The translations under genes were made by a program, and so were the position numbers. This document shows, piece by piece, positions 57,229-64,000 of a stretch of 64,000 bases of DNA. Origin of the DNA: Staphylococcus sp. CAG:324 (GTDB lineage Bacteria; Bacillota_I; Bacilli_A; ML615J-28; CAG-313); contig FR890814.1 of assembly GCA_000433035.1 (NCBI GenBank), positions 124,001 to 188,000 of the forward strand, given 5' to 3'. Numbering within the stretch: the first letter of the stretch is position 1; each line of letters begins with the position of its first letter. The notes under the pieces are model-generated. The model saw only the letters and a program-made list of their open reading frames with translations. It did not search any database and was not told the DNA's origin.

Positions 57229-57305
57229 GGCGAATATGGTGAAGTGGTTAACACAGCGGATTGTGGCTCCGTCATGCGTGGGTTCGAATCCCACTATTCG
57301 CCCCA
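57229..57305 (+). tRNA. tRNA-His (anticodon GTG)
   Basis: Carries the extra 5' G (G-1, 57229) opposite C73 that marks tRNA-His. Acceptor GCGAATA/TATTCGC, anticodon loop TTGTGGC, T-arm GTGGGTTCGAATCCCAC and encoded CCA. Confidence 0.95.
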
Positions 57306-57316
57306 TAAGTAATTAT

Positions 57317-57357
57317 AGGTATTGATACAATAAACAAAAATTGTCAATACCTTTTTT
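57317..57357 (+). terminator. Terminator after tRNA-His
   Basis: AGGTATTGATACAAT pairs with ATTGTCAATACCT (two-base bulge), then TTTTTT. Confidence 0.85.
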
Positions 57358-57410
57358 CATTATAAACAAAGCAGAAATAAAAATCAAAACTTTTAATTCA
57401 TACTTCTTAT

Positions 57411-57439
57411 TTGTGTTTTAAGATATGTTGTGATATAAT
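57411..57439 (+). promoter_or_regulatory. Possible promoter of the GNAT gene
   Basis: TTGTGT (57411-57416), 17-nt spacer, TATAAT (57434-57439). The -35 is weak. Confidence 0.5.
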
Positions 57440-57509
57440 ACTTGCATAATTTACGAAAAAAGATACGTAATCATTTGACTTATAATAAAATTTATGGAGG
57501 ACATCTATT

Positions 57510-57965
57510 TTGGAAATAGTGATTAAGGAGTATACAAAAAGCCGGTTTTCCGATTGCGTCATTTTTGAACTTGCATTAAGAAAGGAAGAAAATTTTTGGG
57601 GTTGGGAAATTGATGAAGCCTACAAAACGACAGTCTTGAATAGTTTTTCCGATAAGTTGTACAAAAACGCAATTTCATTTTTAGCTTATGTTGATAAGAA
57701 AGTAGTGGGACGAATTGATGCTTGTTTAATCCCAAGTCATTTTGATGGAAGCGTAAAAGCTTATCTAGATTGGATTTGTGTTATAAAGAGTTATCGACAC
57801 AATGGGATAGCACAAAAACTTATGCAACATCTAAGGACATATTTGAAGGAAATTGGAGTAAACACACTTGTAGGGTTAATCGCCCACAACGAAGAAGCAC
57901 AACGATTTTATCGTTCACTGCCAAACGCAAAGATTCAAGATGAAGGAATTTGGATTGATTTGTAG
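57510..57965 (+). CDS. GNAT-family N-acetyltransferase (151 aa)
   Basis: Acetyl-CoA-dependent acyltransferase fold. Motif A is visible as LDWICVIKSYRHNGIAQKLMQHLRTY (V-x2-x-x-R-x-x-G-I/A), with a preceding VVGRIDACL strand and a following LVGLIAHNEEAQRFYRSL (the usual N-x-x-A-x-x-F-Y). TTG start at 57510 with GGAGG 9 nt upstream; no ATG or GTG in a better position. Substrate unknown. Monocistronic, with a downstream terminator. Confidence 0.87.
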   Translation: MEIVIKEYTKSRFSDCVIFELALRKEENFWGWEIDEAYKTTVLNSFSDKLYKNAISFLAYVDKKVVGRIDACLIPSHFDGSVKAYLDWICVIKSYRHNGIAQKLMQHLRTYLKEIGVNTLVGLIAHNEEAQRFYRSLPNAKIQDEGIWIDL

Positions 57966-58033
57966 ATTGAAAAGTTTAATTTATATAAATATGCATATAT
58001 TAAAATGTATTGTCTTTGTCATATAGATATAGG

Positions 58034-58063
58034 AATGCTTTCTTTTTTATGAAAGCATTTTTT
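58034..58063 (+). terminator. Terminator after the GNAT gene
   Basis: AATGCTTTC / GAAAGCATT perfect 9-bp stem followed by TTTTTT. Confidence 0.88.
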
Positions 58064-58092
58064 ATATTATAAACTAATTTAATAAAACTATC

Positions 58093-58121
58093 TTGATTTT
58101 TTATTAAAAATAATATATTAT
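58093..58121 (+). promoter_or_regulatory. Promoter of darA
   Basis: TTGATT (58093-58098), 17-nt spacer, TATTAT (58116-58121). Confidence 0.65.
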
Positions 58122-58153
58122 TATATTAAGATTTCATTTAATAGGAGGTATAT

Positions 58154-58483
58154 ATGAAATTAATAACAGCAATTATTAATAAAAAGGATGAATCATTCTT
58201 AAGCAATGCTTTAACAGAAAGAGGCTTCTATCACACAAGAATATCAACAAATGGAGGCTTTTTACGAAAAACTAATGCAACCATTTTAATAGGCATTGAA
58301 AATAACAGATTAGAAGAAGCATTAGAAATCATACGTAGTAATTGCAAAAAAAGAGTTGAACAAATTCCTTCTTTCTTATCAACCTCAGGAATCATTCATT
58401 CATTAAACTATAATACAGCCGAAGTTGTTGTAGGTGGAGCGACTATATTTGTAACCAATATTGAATATTTTGAAAAAATTTAA
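58154..58483 (+). CDS. darA: Cyclic-di-AMP-binding PII-like protein DarA/PstA
   Basis: Cytoplasmic trimeric PII-like receptor for the second messenger c-di-AMP (family role established in Firmicutes). Length 109 is exact for the family. Starts MKLITAIINKKD, with the ligand-loop strand ISTNGGFLRKTNATILIGIE near 30-50 and the C-terminal EVVVGGATIFVTNIEYFEK. AGGAGG is 6 nt before the ATG. Unlike many genomes, it is not beside tmk/holB here but stands alone between terminators. Confidence 0.93.
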   Translation: MKLITAIINKKDESFLSNALTERGFYHTRISTNGGFLRKTNATILIGIENNRLEEALEIIRSNCKKRVEQIPSFLSTSGIIHSLNYNTAEVVVGGATIFVTNIEYFEKI

Positions 58484-58511
58484 TCATTTAGAGATATTTA
58501 TGTAAAAAATG

Positions 58512-58549
58512 AAAAAGATAAAGTTGGTATTTTTAAACTTTATCTTTTT
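58512..58549. terminator. Bidirectional terminator between darA and the LysR gene
   Basis: Perfect 14-bp stem AAAAAGATAAAGTT (58512-58525) / AACTTTATCTTTTT (58536-58549) with T/A tracts on both sides. Confidence 0.9.
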
Positions 58550-58592
58550 TTGTTTGGTCGTTTAAATAATAAACTACTATTTAAATTTGCAA

Positions 58593-59492
58593 TCAAACAT
58601 TATTTGTTTTAATATGCATTTCTTTATTATAATGATTTATCAATTCTTTTACATTATCAATATAATTGAAATAATCTGTATATATTATATAATTTTTTCT
58701 CACCATACTCAAATTTTCAATCGGTAAAATCGTTAATTTTTTTCTATTCACTTCATCTATGCAAGTATTTTTCGCCAAAATTGATACTCCCATATCTTTC
58801 CTAACTAAATCTTTAATTGTTTCAATATTATCTAATTCTAAAATTATTTTAAAGCTATTGATTGATTCATTAATACTTTCAAGCGTAGACTCAAATAATT
58901 TTCTTGTATAAGAAGAATCAAGCCTAAGAATTAAGTTTTCTTTTTTTAATTCTTTTAAAGTTACTATTTTTTTCTTAGCAAGTGGTGAATTATTATTAAC
59001 CACACAGACCAAATAATCAGTATCCAGTGGCAAATAATTTAATTTAACATTTTTTTTATTATCTACAATGGCTAAATCTAATTCATAATTTTCAACCATC
59101 TTATATAAATTATTAGTAGTATCAGTAATAATAGTAACCGATAACCCCGGATTATTGATAAGATAAGATCCAATAATTTCAGTAATTTTATTACTTTCAG
59201 CTGTGTGAGTTATACCAAGTTTTATATTTATTTTATGATTATGTTTGATATCATCTAACATTTTATTGTGCATTGCAACAAATTTTCTAGCATAATTTAG
59301 AACAATATCCCCAATAGGGGTAGGAATAATATCACCCTTTTTTCTAATAAATAATTGCTCTTGTAATTCATCCTCCAATTCTTTAATCTGATGACTTACT
59401 GCAGGTTGTGTCAAATTTAATTTATTTGCGGCCTTCGTAAAATTTTTTTCTTCTGCTACTGTTAATAAAGTTTTAATTTTTAAATCAATCAT
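58593..59492 (-). CDS. LysR-family transcriptional regulator
   Basis: N-terminal winged helix-turn-helix (residues about 3-60: FTKAANKLNLTQPAVSHQIKELE is the standard LysR motif), linker helix, and a two-lobe effector domain (from about 90). Length 299 is typical. It diverges from a CPA2 antiporter gene, and LysR regulators often control the divergent gene; a dyad in the shared promoter region (59542-59557) is a candidate site. Effector unknown. Confidence 0.93.
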   Translation of the reverse strand: MIDLKIKTLLTVAEEKNFTKAANKLNLTQPAVSHQIKELEDELQEQLFIRKKGDIIPTPIGDIVLNYARKFVAMHNKMLDDIKHNHKINIKLGITHTAESNKITEIIGSYLINNPGLSVTIITDTTNNLYKMVENYELDLAIVDNKKNVKLNYLPLDTDYLVCVVNNNSPLAKKKIVTLKELKKENLILRLDSSYTRKLFESTLESINESINSFKIILELDNIETIKDLVRKDMGVSILAKNTCIDEVNRKKLTILPIENLSMVRKNYIIYTDYFNYIDNVKELINHYNKEMHIKTNNV

Positions 59493-59541
59493 ATCTACCT
59501 CTATAATAAAATTTTTTTATGATTATCAAAAAAACAATAAT

Positions 59542-59570
59542 TTTACTTTATAGTAAATTGGTGTTATAAT
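59542..59570 (+). promoter_or_regulatory. Antiporter promoter with overlapping dyad (possible LysR site)
   Basis: TTTACT (59542-59547), 17-nt spacer, TATAAT (59565-59570) with extended TGT. The inverted repeat TTTACT-TTAT-AGTAAA (59542-59557) covers the -35, a plausible operator for the divergent LysR protein. Confidence 0.5.
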
Positions 59571-59675
59571 TATACCATATGATAATTACATTTGCAAATT
59601 TATGATTTTATTTAATAATTATAGATTTATTTTATATGATACAACATATAGATATTTTTAGAAAAAGGTGAGAAA

Positions 59676-61124
59676 ATGAATATTTATGAAAAATTTGGCG
59701 TAACTTCTAATGTTGCAATGATTATTATTTCAGTTTCAGTAATGCTTTTTGGTGGTTTTGCAATGACTAGAATCACAAAAAAATTAAAATTACCAAATGT
59801 AACAGCTTATATTCTTACTGGAATTCTACTAGGACCCTATGTATTCAATTTAGTTCCCGAAACTATTGTAATAGGAATGGATTTTCTTTCTGATATTGCT
59901 TTAGCTTTTATTGCATTTAGTACTGGAGAATTTTTTAAATTTTCTATTTTGAAAAAAAATGGTAACAAAGTAATTGTGATAACTATTTTTGAATCTTTGA
60001 TGGCATCTTTATTGATTTTTATTGTGATGTTTTTTATTTTGAAAATGAATTTGGCTTTTTCAATTGTTTTATCGGCACTTGCTGCAGCAACTGCTCCTGC
60101 ATCAACAGTAATGACAATTAGACAAACAGGTGCTAAAGGAGATTTTGTAAATACCCTTCTCCAAGTGGTTGCTTTAGATGATATCGTTGGATTACTTGCC
60201 TATAGCATTGCAATATCTATTGCTACCTCATCAATGCATGCTACAAATTCAATCCATATTTTATCCATCATAAAACCTTTAGGAATTAATATTGCCGTTT
60301 TAATAGTTGGTGGAATTTTTGGCTTACTTATGAAACTTTTAATGACCCAAAAAAGAACAACAGATAATCGTTTAATCATATCCATTGCAATGATTTTCTT
60401 ATTTTGTGGTATATGTTCTCTTTTAGATATATCACCACTTCTTGGTTGTATGTCAATGGGAACTGTATATATAAATATATCTAAAGATGATAAATTATTT
60501 AAACAATTAAACTATTTTAGTCCACCTATTTTATTATTATTCTTTGTAAGATCTGGTATTAATTTTAAATTAGAATCTTTACTCAGTTCATCTTCCCTAA
60601 TTGGTGGCGTTTCTTTACTTATCATTGGCATAATTTATTTTATCGTTAGAATTATTGGAAAATATAGCGGTGCGTATCTTGGTTGTCTGATAACCAAAAA
60701 GAAAAAAGAGGTTAGAAATTATTTAGGTTTTGCTTTGATACCCCAAGCAGGAGTTGCTATTGGATTAGCTGCTCTAGGTGCTAGAACCCTTGGGGGCGAA
60801 ATCGGAATTGCTTTAGAAACCATTATTCTTGCCTCAAGTGTTTTATATGAATTGATTGGTCCTGCTCTTGCCAAAGCATCTTTATATTTATCAAAATCAT
60901 ATTCTAATAAATTAGAAGATATAACAGATGTTTCGCCACTAAATATTGACGGTACTAAAAAAACTCAACTTGAAATATTGATTGAAAGAATAAACAAAAT
61001 ACAAGAACAGATACCAAAACATGAAGAAATCTTAAATGAAGAAGAAAATGCATTTACTGAAGCTGCGGAAGAATATTATTGGGTAAATCAAAAACGCAGT
61101 GGTTTGATACGAAATAGAAGATAG
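59676..61124 (+). CDS. CPA2-type monovalent cation:proton antiporter (482 aa)
   Basis: Membrane exchanger of the Kef/NapA group: about 12 helices over residues 10-410, the unwound-helix motif ATAPAST (138-144), and the ion-binding pair LDDIVG (D168, D169). A charged C-terminal tail of about 60 residues ending RSGLIRNRR could be regulatory; there is no TrkA-N domain. AAAGGTG precedes the ATG. It is followed 10 nt later by an MgtC-like gene, so the two form an ion-homeostasis operon, probably under the divergent LysR. Confidence 0.9.
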   Translation: MNIYEKFGVTSNVAMIIISVSVMLFGGFAMTRITKKLKLPNVTAYILTGILLGPYVFNLVPETIVIGMDFLSDIALAFIAFSTGEFFKFSILKKNGNKVIVITIFESLMASLLIFIVMFFILKMNLAFSIVLSALAAATAPASTVMTIRQTGAKGDFVNTLLQVVALDDIVGLLAYSIAISIATSSMHATNSIHILSIIKPLGINIAVLIVGGIFGLLMKLLMTQKRTTDNRLIISIAMIFLFCGICSLLDISPLLGCMSMGTVYINISKDDKLFKQLNYFSPPILLLFFVRSGINFKLESLLSSSSLIGGVSLLIIGIIYFIVRIIGKYSGAYLGCLITKKKKEVRNYLGFALIPQAGVAIGLAALGARTLGGEIGIALETIILASSVLYELIGPALAKASLYLSKSYSNKLEDITDVSPLNIDGTKKTQLEILIERINKIQEQIPKHEEILNEEENAFTEAAEEYYWVNQKRSGLIRNRR

Positions 61125-61134
61125 GAGGATATAT

Positions 61135-61860
61135 ATGATTTTTTTATTCAATGACCCTATTGGTCAATTACTTGGAAATTGGTCTGTTGACCTAACTATT
61201 TGGAGTACTTTATTAAGAATTGTACTATCCATTGTTTTAGCTGCCATAATTGGTTGGGAACGCTCTAGTAAAAGACATGCGGCAGGTTTAAGAACCTTCA
61301 TCATTGTTTCTTTAGCCTCAACTTTAGCAATGATTATAGATTTAATTTTAATTAAAGATTTATCAACTGGTTTTTGGATTATTTCAGCCTCCACTATTAT
61401 TGGTATTGCTATTATTAGTGGAAATACAATATTATATAGTTCAAAAAATCAAATTAAAGGATTAACAACTTCAGTTGGCCTTTGGGCATCTGGTATATTG
61501 GGACTTGTAATTGGCACAGGTTACTATACAATCGTACTCTTTTGTTTTATTACATTTTTATGTGTTTTATCACTTATACCACCTTTAGAAATTTACTTAA
61601 AAAATCACTCAAATCATTTTGAAATTCATCTTGAATTAAAAAACTATAGTTATCTAAAAGATTTTACAACTGTTATTCGAGAACTTGGTTTAAGAATAGA
61701 TGATATTGAAGCAAATACATCATACATAAATTCAGGATTAAGTGTTTATTCCGTGTCATTATCTATCCTAAATAATAAATTAAAAGAATATAAAACGCAT
61801 AATGATATTATTAATGCTTTAAAATCTTTAGATTATATTTACTATATTGAAGAAATGTAA
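61135..61860 (+). CDS. MgtC/SapB family membrane protein (241 aa)
   Basis: N-terminal MgtC domain with about five helices and the family hallmark GWERSSKRHAAGLRTF (about 41-56), including the conserved acidic/arginine residues. The C-terminal ~85 residues (from HFEIHLELKNYSYLKDF) form a soluble ACT-like domain. Members affect Mg2+ limitation and ATP synthase or intracellular survival; exact function is unsettled. AGGAGG 6 nt before the ATG; co-transcribed with the antiporter. Confidence 0.88.
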   Translation: MIFLFNDPIGQLLGNWSVDLTIWSTLLRIVLSIVLAAIIGWERSSKRHAAGLRTFIIVSLASTLAMIIDLILIKDLSTGFWIISASTIIGIAIISGNTILYSSKNQIKGLTTSVGLWASGILGLVIGTGYYTIVLFCFITFLCVLSLIPPLEIYLKNHSNHFEIHLELKNYSYLKDFTTVIRELGLRIDDIEANTSYINSGLSVYSVSLSILNNKLKEYKTHNDIINALKSLDYIYYIEEM

Positions 61861-61886
61861 AAAGGATGATTATAAAATCATCCTTT
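61861..61886. terminator. Bidirectional terminator after the MgtC-like gene
   Basis: AAAGGATGATT / AATCATCCTTT, perfect 11 bp with loop ATAA, between convergent genes. Confidence 0.88.
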
Positions 61887-61887
61887 A

Positions 61888-62358
61888 TTATTGTTCTTTA
61901 CCACTCATATAATCTTCTAATAAATTACATATATCAGATATGTTCTTCTTTTTATTCGTTAAAGAGCCACTTGTTGTTATTTTAGCAAGACATGGAATTT
62001 CTGAATCTAACTTTACATCATTAATATTAAAGTTACTAGAATTAATGATTTCTTTATTGCTTCGATAGTCAATTACATATATATTTGGCACATCCTTATT
62101 GTTTCTTGCAAATTCAGCATATGCTACAACACATTCTTCTAAAAGTTCATACTTAGTATTATTGCTATCATATAAAAGAACAAAATATTCTTCTTTATTA
62201 TTTTTTATTGTTTTATAATTATCTATATTAACATGCGTAATTTTATCAAATTTTTTTACTTCATATGGTCTTATTGCTAAAACGATAGCCGTTATAATCC
62301 CTAAAATAGTTATAGCAACAAGTATGATAATTAAATCTAAATTCTTTACTTTTTTCAT
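61888..62358 (-). CDS. Membrane-anchored thioredoxin-fold protein lacking the CxxC (156 aa)
   Basis: N-terminal transmembrane helix (8-30) then an extracytoplasmic thioredoxin-like fold: beta strand EYFVLLYDSNN, helix YELLEECVVAYAEFARN, strand IYVIDYRSN and cis-Pro-like EIPCLAKIT. At the active-site position the usual C-x-x-C is replaced (DSNNTKYE), so it is probably redox-inactive or a partner. It starts 9 nt after the CSAC protein's stop; the two are a co-transcribed pair. Confidence 0.72.
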   Translation of the reverse strand: MKKVKNLDLIIILVAITILGIITAIVLAIRPYEVKKFDKITHVNIDNYKTIKNNKEEYFVLLYDSNNTKYELLEECVVAYAEFARNNKDVPNIYVIDYRSNKEIINSSNFNINDVKLDSEIPCLAKITTSGSLTNKKKNISDICNLLEDYMSGKEQ

Positions 62359-62367
62359 TATGTACTC

Positions 62368-62856
62368 CTATTTCATTAAGTTATTCATATATTCTTTGAT
62401 ATCTGTTTTAGGGGTTTTAGTTACCTTTGTAGAAATATAGTCACTAACTTTCCCATCTTTTACAATAATTAGGGCTGGAGTAGTGGAAATTTGAATATCC
62501 AAATAATTACTAGTGTTTTTAAAATCACTATAAGAATTATCGCCTCCAGTAGCTATTAATCCTTTATTTACTCTTGTGTTTGATGAGTTCAAAGCAAAAA
62601 TTGGCATATAACTCTTTTTATTCTTAGCCTTTGTAGCATACTGACATAAAAGTTCTTCTAATTCTTCACATGCAGAACAGTTATCACCATATATAAAAAC
62701 TAAATAGTTATCTTCTTTACTTAAAATGCTTTGATAAATTATGCGATCCATTTCAGAGTAACTATGAATTGAACTATTTTTTTTACAACTTATTAATGTC
62801 GAAATAAATAAAACTATGATTGAAAATAAACACAATTTTATAATTTTATTATCCAT
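62368..62856 (-). CDS. Extracytoplasmic thioredoxin-like lipoprotein with CSAC active site
   Basis: Lipobox LIS-C24. Thioredoxin fold with YLVFIYGDNCSACEEL, giving the redox pair C60-S-A-C63, and the cis-proline strand STTPALIIV near 130. Likely thiol-disulphide exchange on exported Cys proteins (such as the Cys-rich lipoproteins here; inference). RBS GGTGAT upstream, own consensus promoter. Confidence 0.83.
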   Translation of the reverse strand: MDNKIIKLCLFSIIVLFISTLISCKKNSSIHSYSEMDRIIYQSILSKEDNYLVFIYGDNCSACEELEELLCQYATKAKNKKSYMPIFALNSSNTRVNKGLIATGGDNSYSDFKNTSNYLDIQISTTPALIIVKDGKVSDYISTKVTKTPKTDIKEYMNNLMK

Positions 62857-62875
62857 TTTTTATCACCATATATTT

Positions 62876-62904
62876 ATTATAACACATTATAGATATTTTA
62901 TCAA
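62876..62904 (-). promoter_or_regulatory. Promoter of the thioredoxin-like pair
   Basis: TTGATA (62904-62899), 17-nt spacer, TATAAT (62881-62876) with extended TGT. Confidence 0.8.
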
Positions 62905-62913
62905 CACTTATGA

Positions 62914-62952
62914 AAAACAAATCATATACTATCATAGTATATGATTTGTTTT
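62914..62952 (-). terminator. Terminator after the LolA-like lipoprotein gene
   Basis: An 18-bp perfect stem, arms 62914-62931 and 62935-62952, centred on a 3-nt loop, ending TTTT on the minus strand; 8 nt beyond the stop. Confidence 0.9.
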
Positions 62953-62959
62953 ATATAAA

Positions 62960-63964
62960 TTATTTTATATCCGTTGTTTTCAATGATTCTCCCATTTTAA
63001 TCATTTCCATTACTTCAACTTCATTAGATGCTATTGTATATTGAATACCATCAGTATAAAAACAAATATTATTTTCGTTTATAAAAGCAAAAGCTCCACC
63101 CATAATATAAACATCACCATTAACATATTCAACTACTTGATCTTCTGAATCATTTATAAACTTCTGAATAATTGTATAATTTGTTGTACCACCAAATTTC
63201 ATGATAGCAAATTTATTCATTGCATCTCCAGTAATTACTTCTTCTTTTAATGCAGTTCCTTCTGGATAATATGTTGGATAAGTAACAAGACGTTCATACT
63301 CAATTGGATTTTCTTTATAATATACATTTAAAGTTTCTAATGATTCGGTTGTTTTAAATAATTGTTGATCTAGTGAAGGATTTTGTTCAATTGATTTAAC
63401 GACAAAGCGAGTCAATAAATTATGATTTTTATCATACAATAAGACTTCTTTAGGCATTTTATTTTCATCAAAAATAATTTTTTGAGTCGTATTTTGATCT
63501 CCATTAAATAGTTTCGCTTTTAACTCTAAAGTTGTATCTTTTCCTTCTTTTTTGGTTATCATATTACTGTCACTAATAATATCATTACTAATAGATTGCA
63601 ATAAATAAGGATAACTAGAATTTGCCGGCCAAGATGAATTTACTTTAAAAGTTTTATTAATACTTGGTACTAAAACATAAACACCATCGGCATTTTTAAT
63701 CATTATTTGCGTTTCAACCGTATTAGGATTTTGTAATTCAACACGATACATATTTGGTGATTGATAATATGTTGTTACATTACATTCTTTTGTTCCACTT
63801 GGAAAATTAGATTCTAATGTACCAACAAGTTTATAACTTGTAAGTTTATTTACAATTTCAGGAAAAGTTTCATCTACAGGTTTATTTTTTTTGCAACTAG
63901 TGATGAAACAAATGGATGTCAATATACACATAACTAAAAATAATTTAAATGTTTTTCTTTTCAT
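62960..63964 (-). CDS. LolA/GerS-like lipoprotein (334 aa)
   Basis: Lipobox ITS-C24. The N-terminal ~200 residues have the LolA-like beta-baklava pattern (FPEIVNKLTSYKLVGTLES, YRVELQNPNTVETQIMIKN, QKIIFDENKMPKEVLLYDKN) seen in YdcC/GerS-type Gram-positive lipoproteins. The C-terminal ~110 residues (TYPTYYPEGTALKEEVITGD...) add a DUF4367-like strand domain. Probably sensing or binding hydrophobic envelope molecules; exact role unknown. GAGG is 7 nt before the ATG. The promoter lies outside the window. Confidence 0.78.
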   Translation of the reverse strand: MKRKTFKLFLVMCILTSICFITSCKKNKPVDETFPEIVNKLTSYKLVGTLESNFPSGTKECNVTTYYQSPNMYRVELQNPNTVETQIMIKNADGVYVLVPSINKTFKVNSSWPANSSYPYLLQSISNDIISDSNMITKKEGKDTTLELKAKLFNGDQNTTQKIIFDENKMPKEVLLYDKNHNLLTRFVVKSIEQNPSLDQQLFKTTESLETLNVYYKENPIEYERLVTYPTYYPEGTALKEEVITGDAMNKFAIMKFGGTTNYTIIQKFINDSEDQVVEYVNGDVYIMGGAFAFINENNICFYTDGIQYTIASNEVEVMEMIKMGESLKTTDIK

Positions 63965-64000
63965 AGCATTACCTCACACGTTAGATTTTATTCATCAATC

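Noticed and set aside
57051..57275. Short reading frames on both strands over 57.05-57.27 kb
   Set aside because: They overlap the DUF1540 terminator, tRNA-Trp and tRNA-His, which explain the sequence.

Overview
The window is about 64 kb of very AT-rich DNA from a Gram-positive (monoderm) bacterium. Evidence: many lipoprotein signal peptides, strong AGGAGG ribosome sites, consensus sigma-A promoters with 17-nt spacers, a DarA/PstA-type cyclic-di-AMP PII-like protein, and no outer-membrane genes. The genetic code is standard: the only tRNA-Trp seen has anticodon CCA and Trp codons are TGG. The style (giant InlB-type and BspA-type surface lipoproteins, an RHS protein, very low GC) suggests a host- or gut-associated low-GC Firmicute such as an Erysipelotrichia/RF39-type Bacilli lineage; this placement is inference.

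Layout. 1-2.8 kb: an orphan tryptophan synthase beta gene diverges from an NAD-dependent epimerase, each behind a near-consensus promoter. 2.8-34.2 kb: one very long minus-strand gene run read from a strong promoter at 34.25 kb. In transcription order it holds an InlB-repeat lipoprotein, a large OppA-like binding protein, oppB, oppC, oppD, oppF, a small membrane protein, a 2483-residue subtilisin-like protease with BspA leucine-rich repeats, a small membrane protein and four large lipoproteins. A protease plus peptide importer plus surface modules suggests host or dietary protein capture. 34.8-36.4 kb: two YwaF/TMEM164-like membrane proteins.

36.5-56.5 kb is an accessory region. It has decayed DNA; a type III toxin-antitoxin locus (TenpIN/CptIN-like) with two structured RNA repeats, a terminator, and a toxin gene broken by one in-frame TAA; and a secreted RHS polymorphic-toxin locus. 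The rhs gene is split exactly between its conserved core (ends at 48.3 kb) and its GIY-YIG nuclease tip plus immunity-like gene (39.9-38.4 kb) by an 8.46-kb element. That element carries a large serine recombinase, a 40-residue protein, a C39-like cysteine peptidase, a duplicated broken lipoprotein, another lipoprotein and a ricin-lectin/clan-CD peptidase. The ends form a readable attL/attR pair: joining them restores the rhs frame, and the reconstructed attP is a ~48-bp imperfect palindrome. Next to it a 2-kb segment with an AlbA_2-type protein is flanked by 50-bp direct repeats containing the 3' end of tRNA-Glu, with further tRNA T-arm fragments nearby.

56.4-64 kb returns to ordinary chromosome: tRNA-Ser/Glu (minus) diverging from a DUF1540 gene, tRNA-Trp/His, a GNAT acetyltransferase, darA, a LysR regulator diverging from a CPA2 antiporter and MgtC-like gene, two thioredoxin-fold membrane proteins and a LolA-like lipoprotein.
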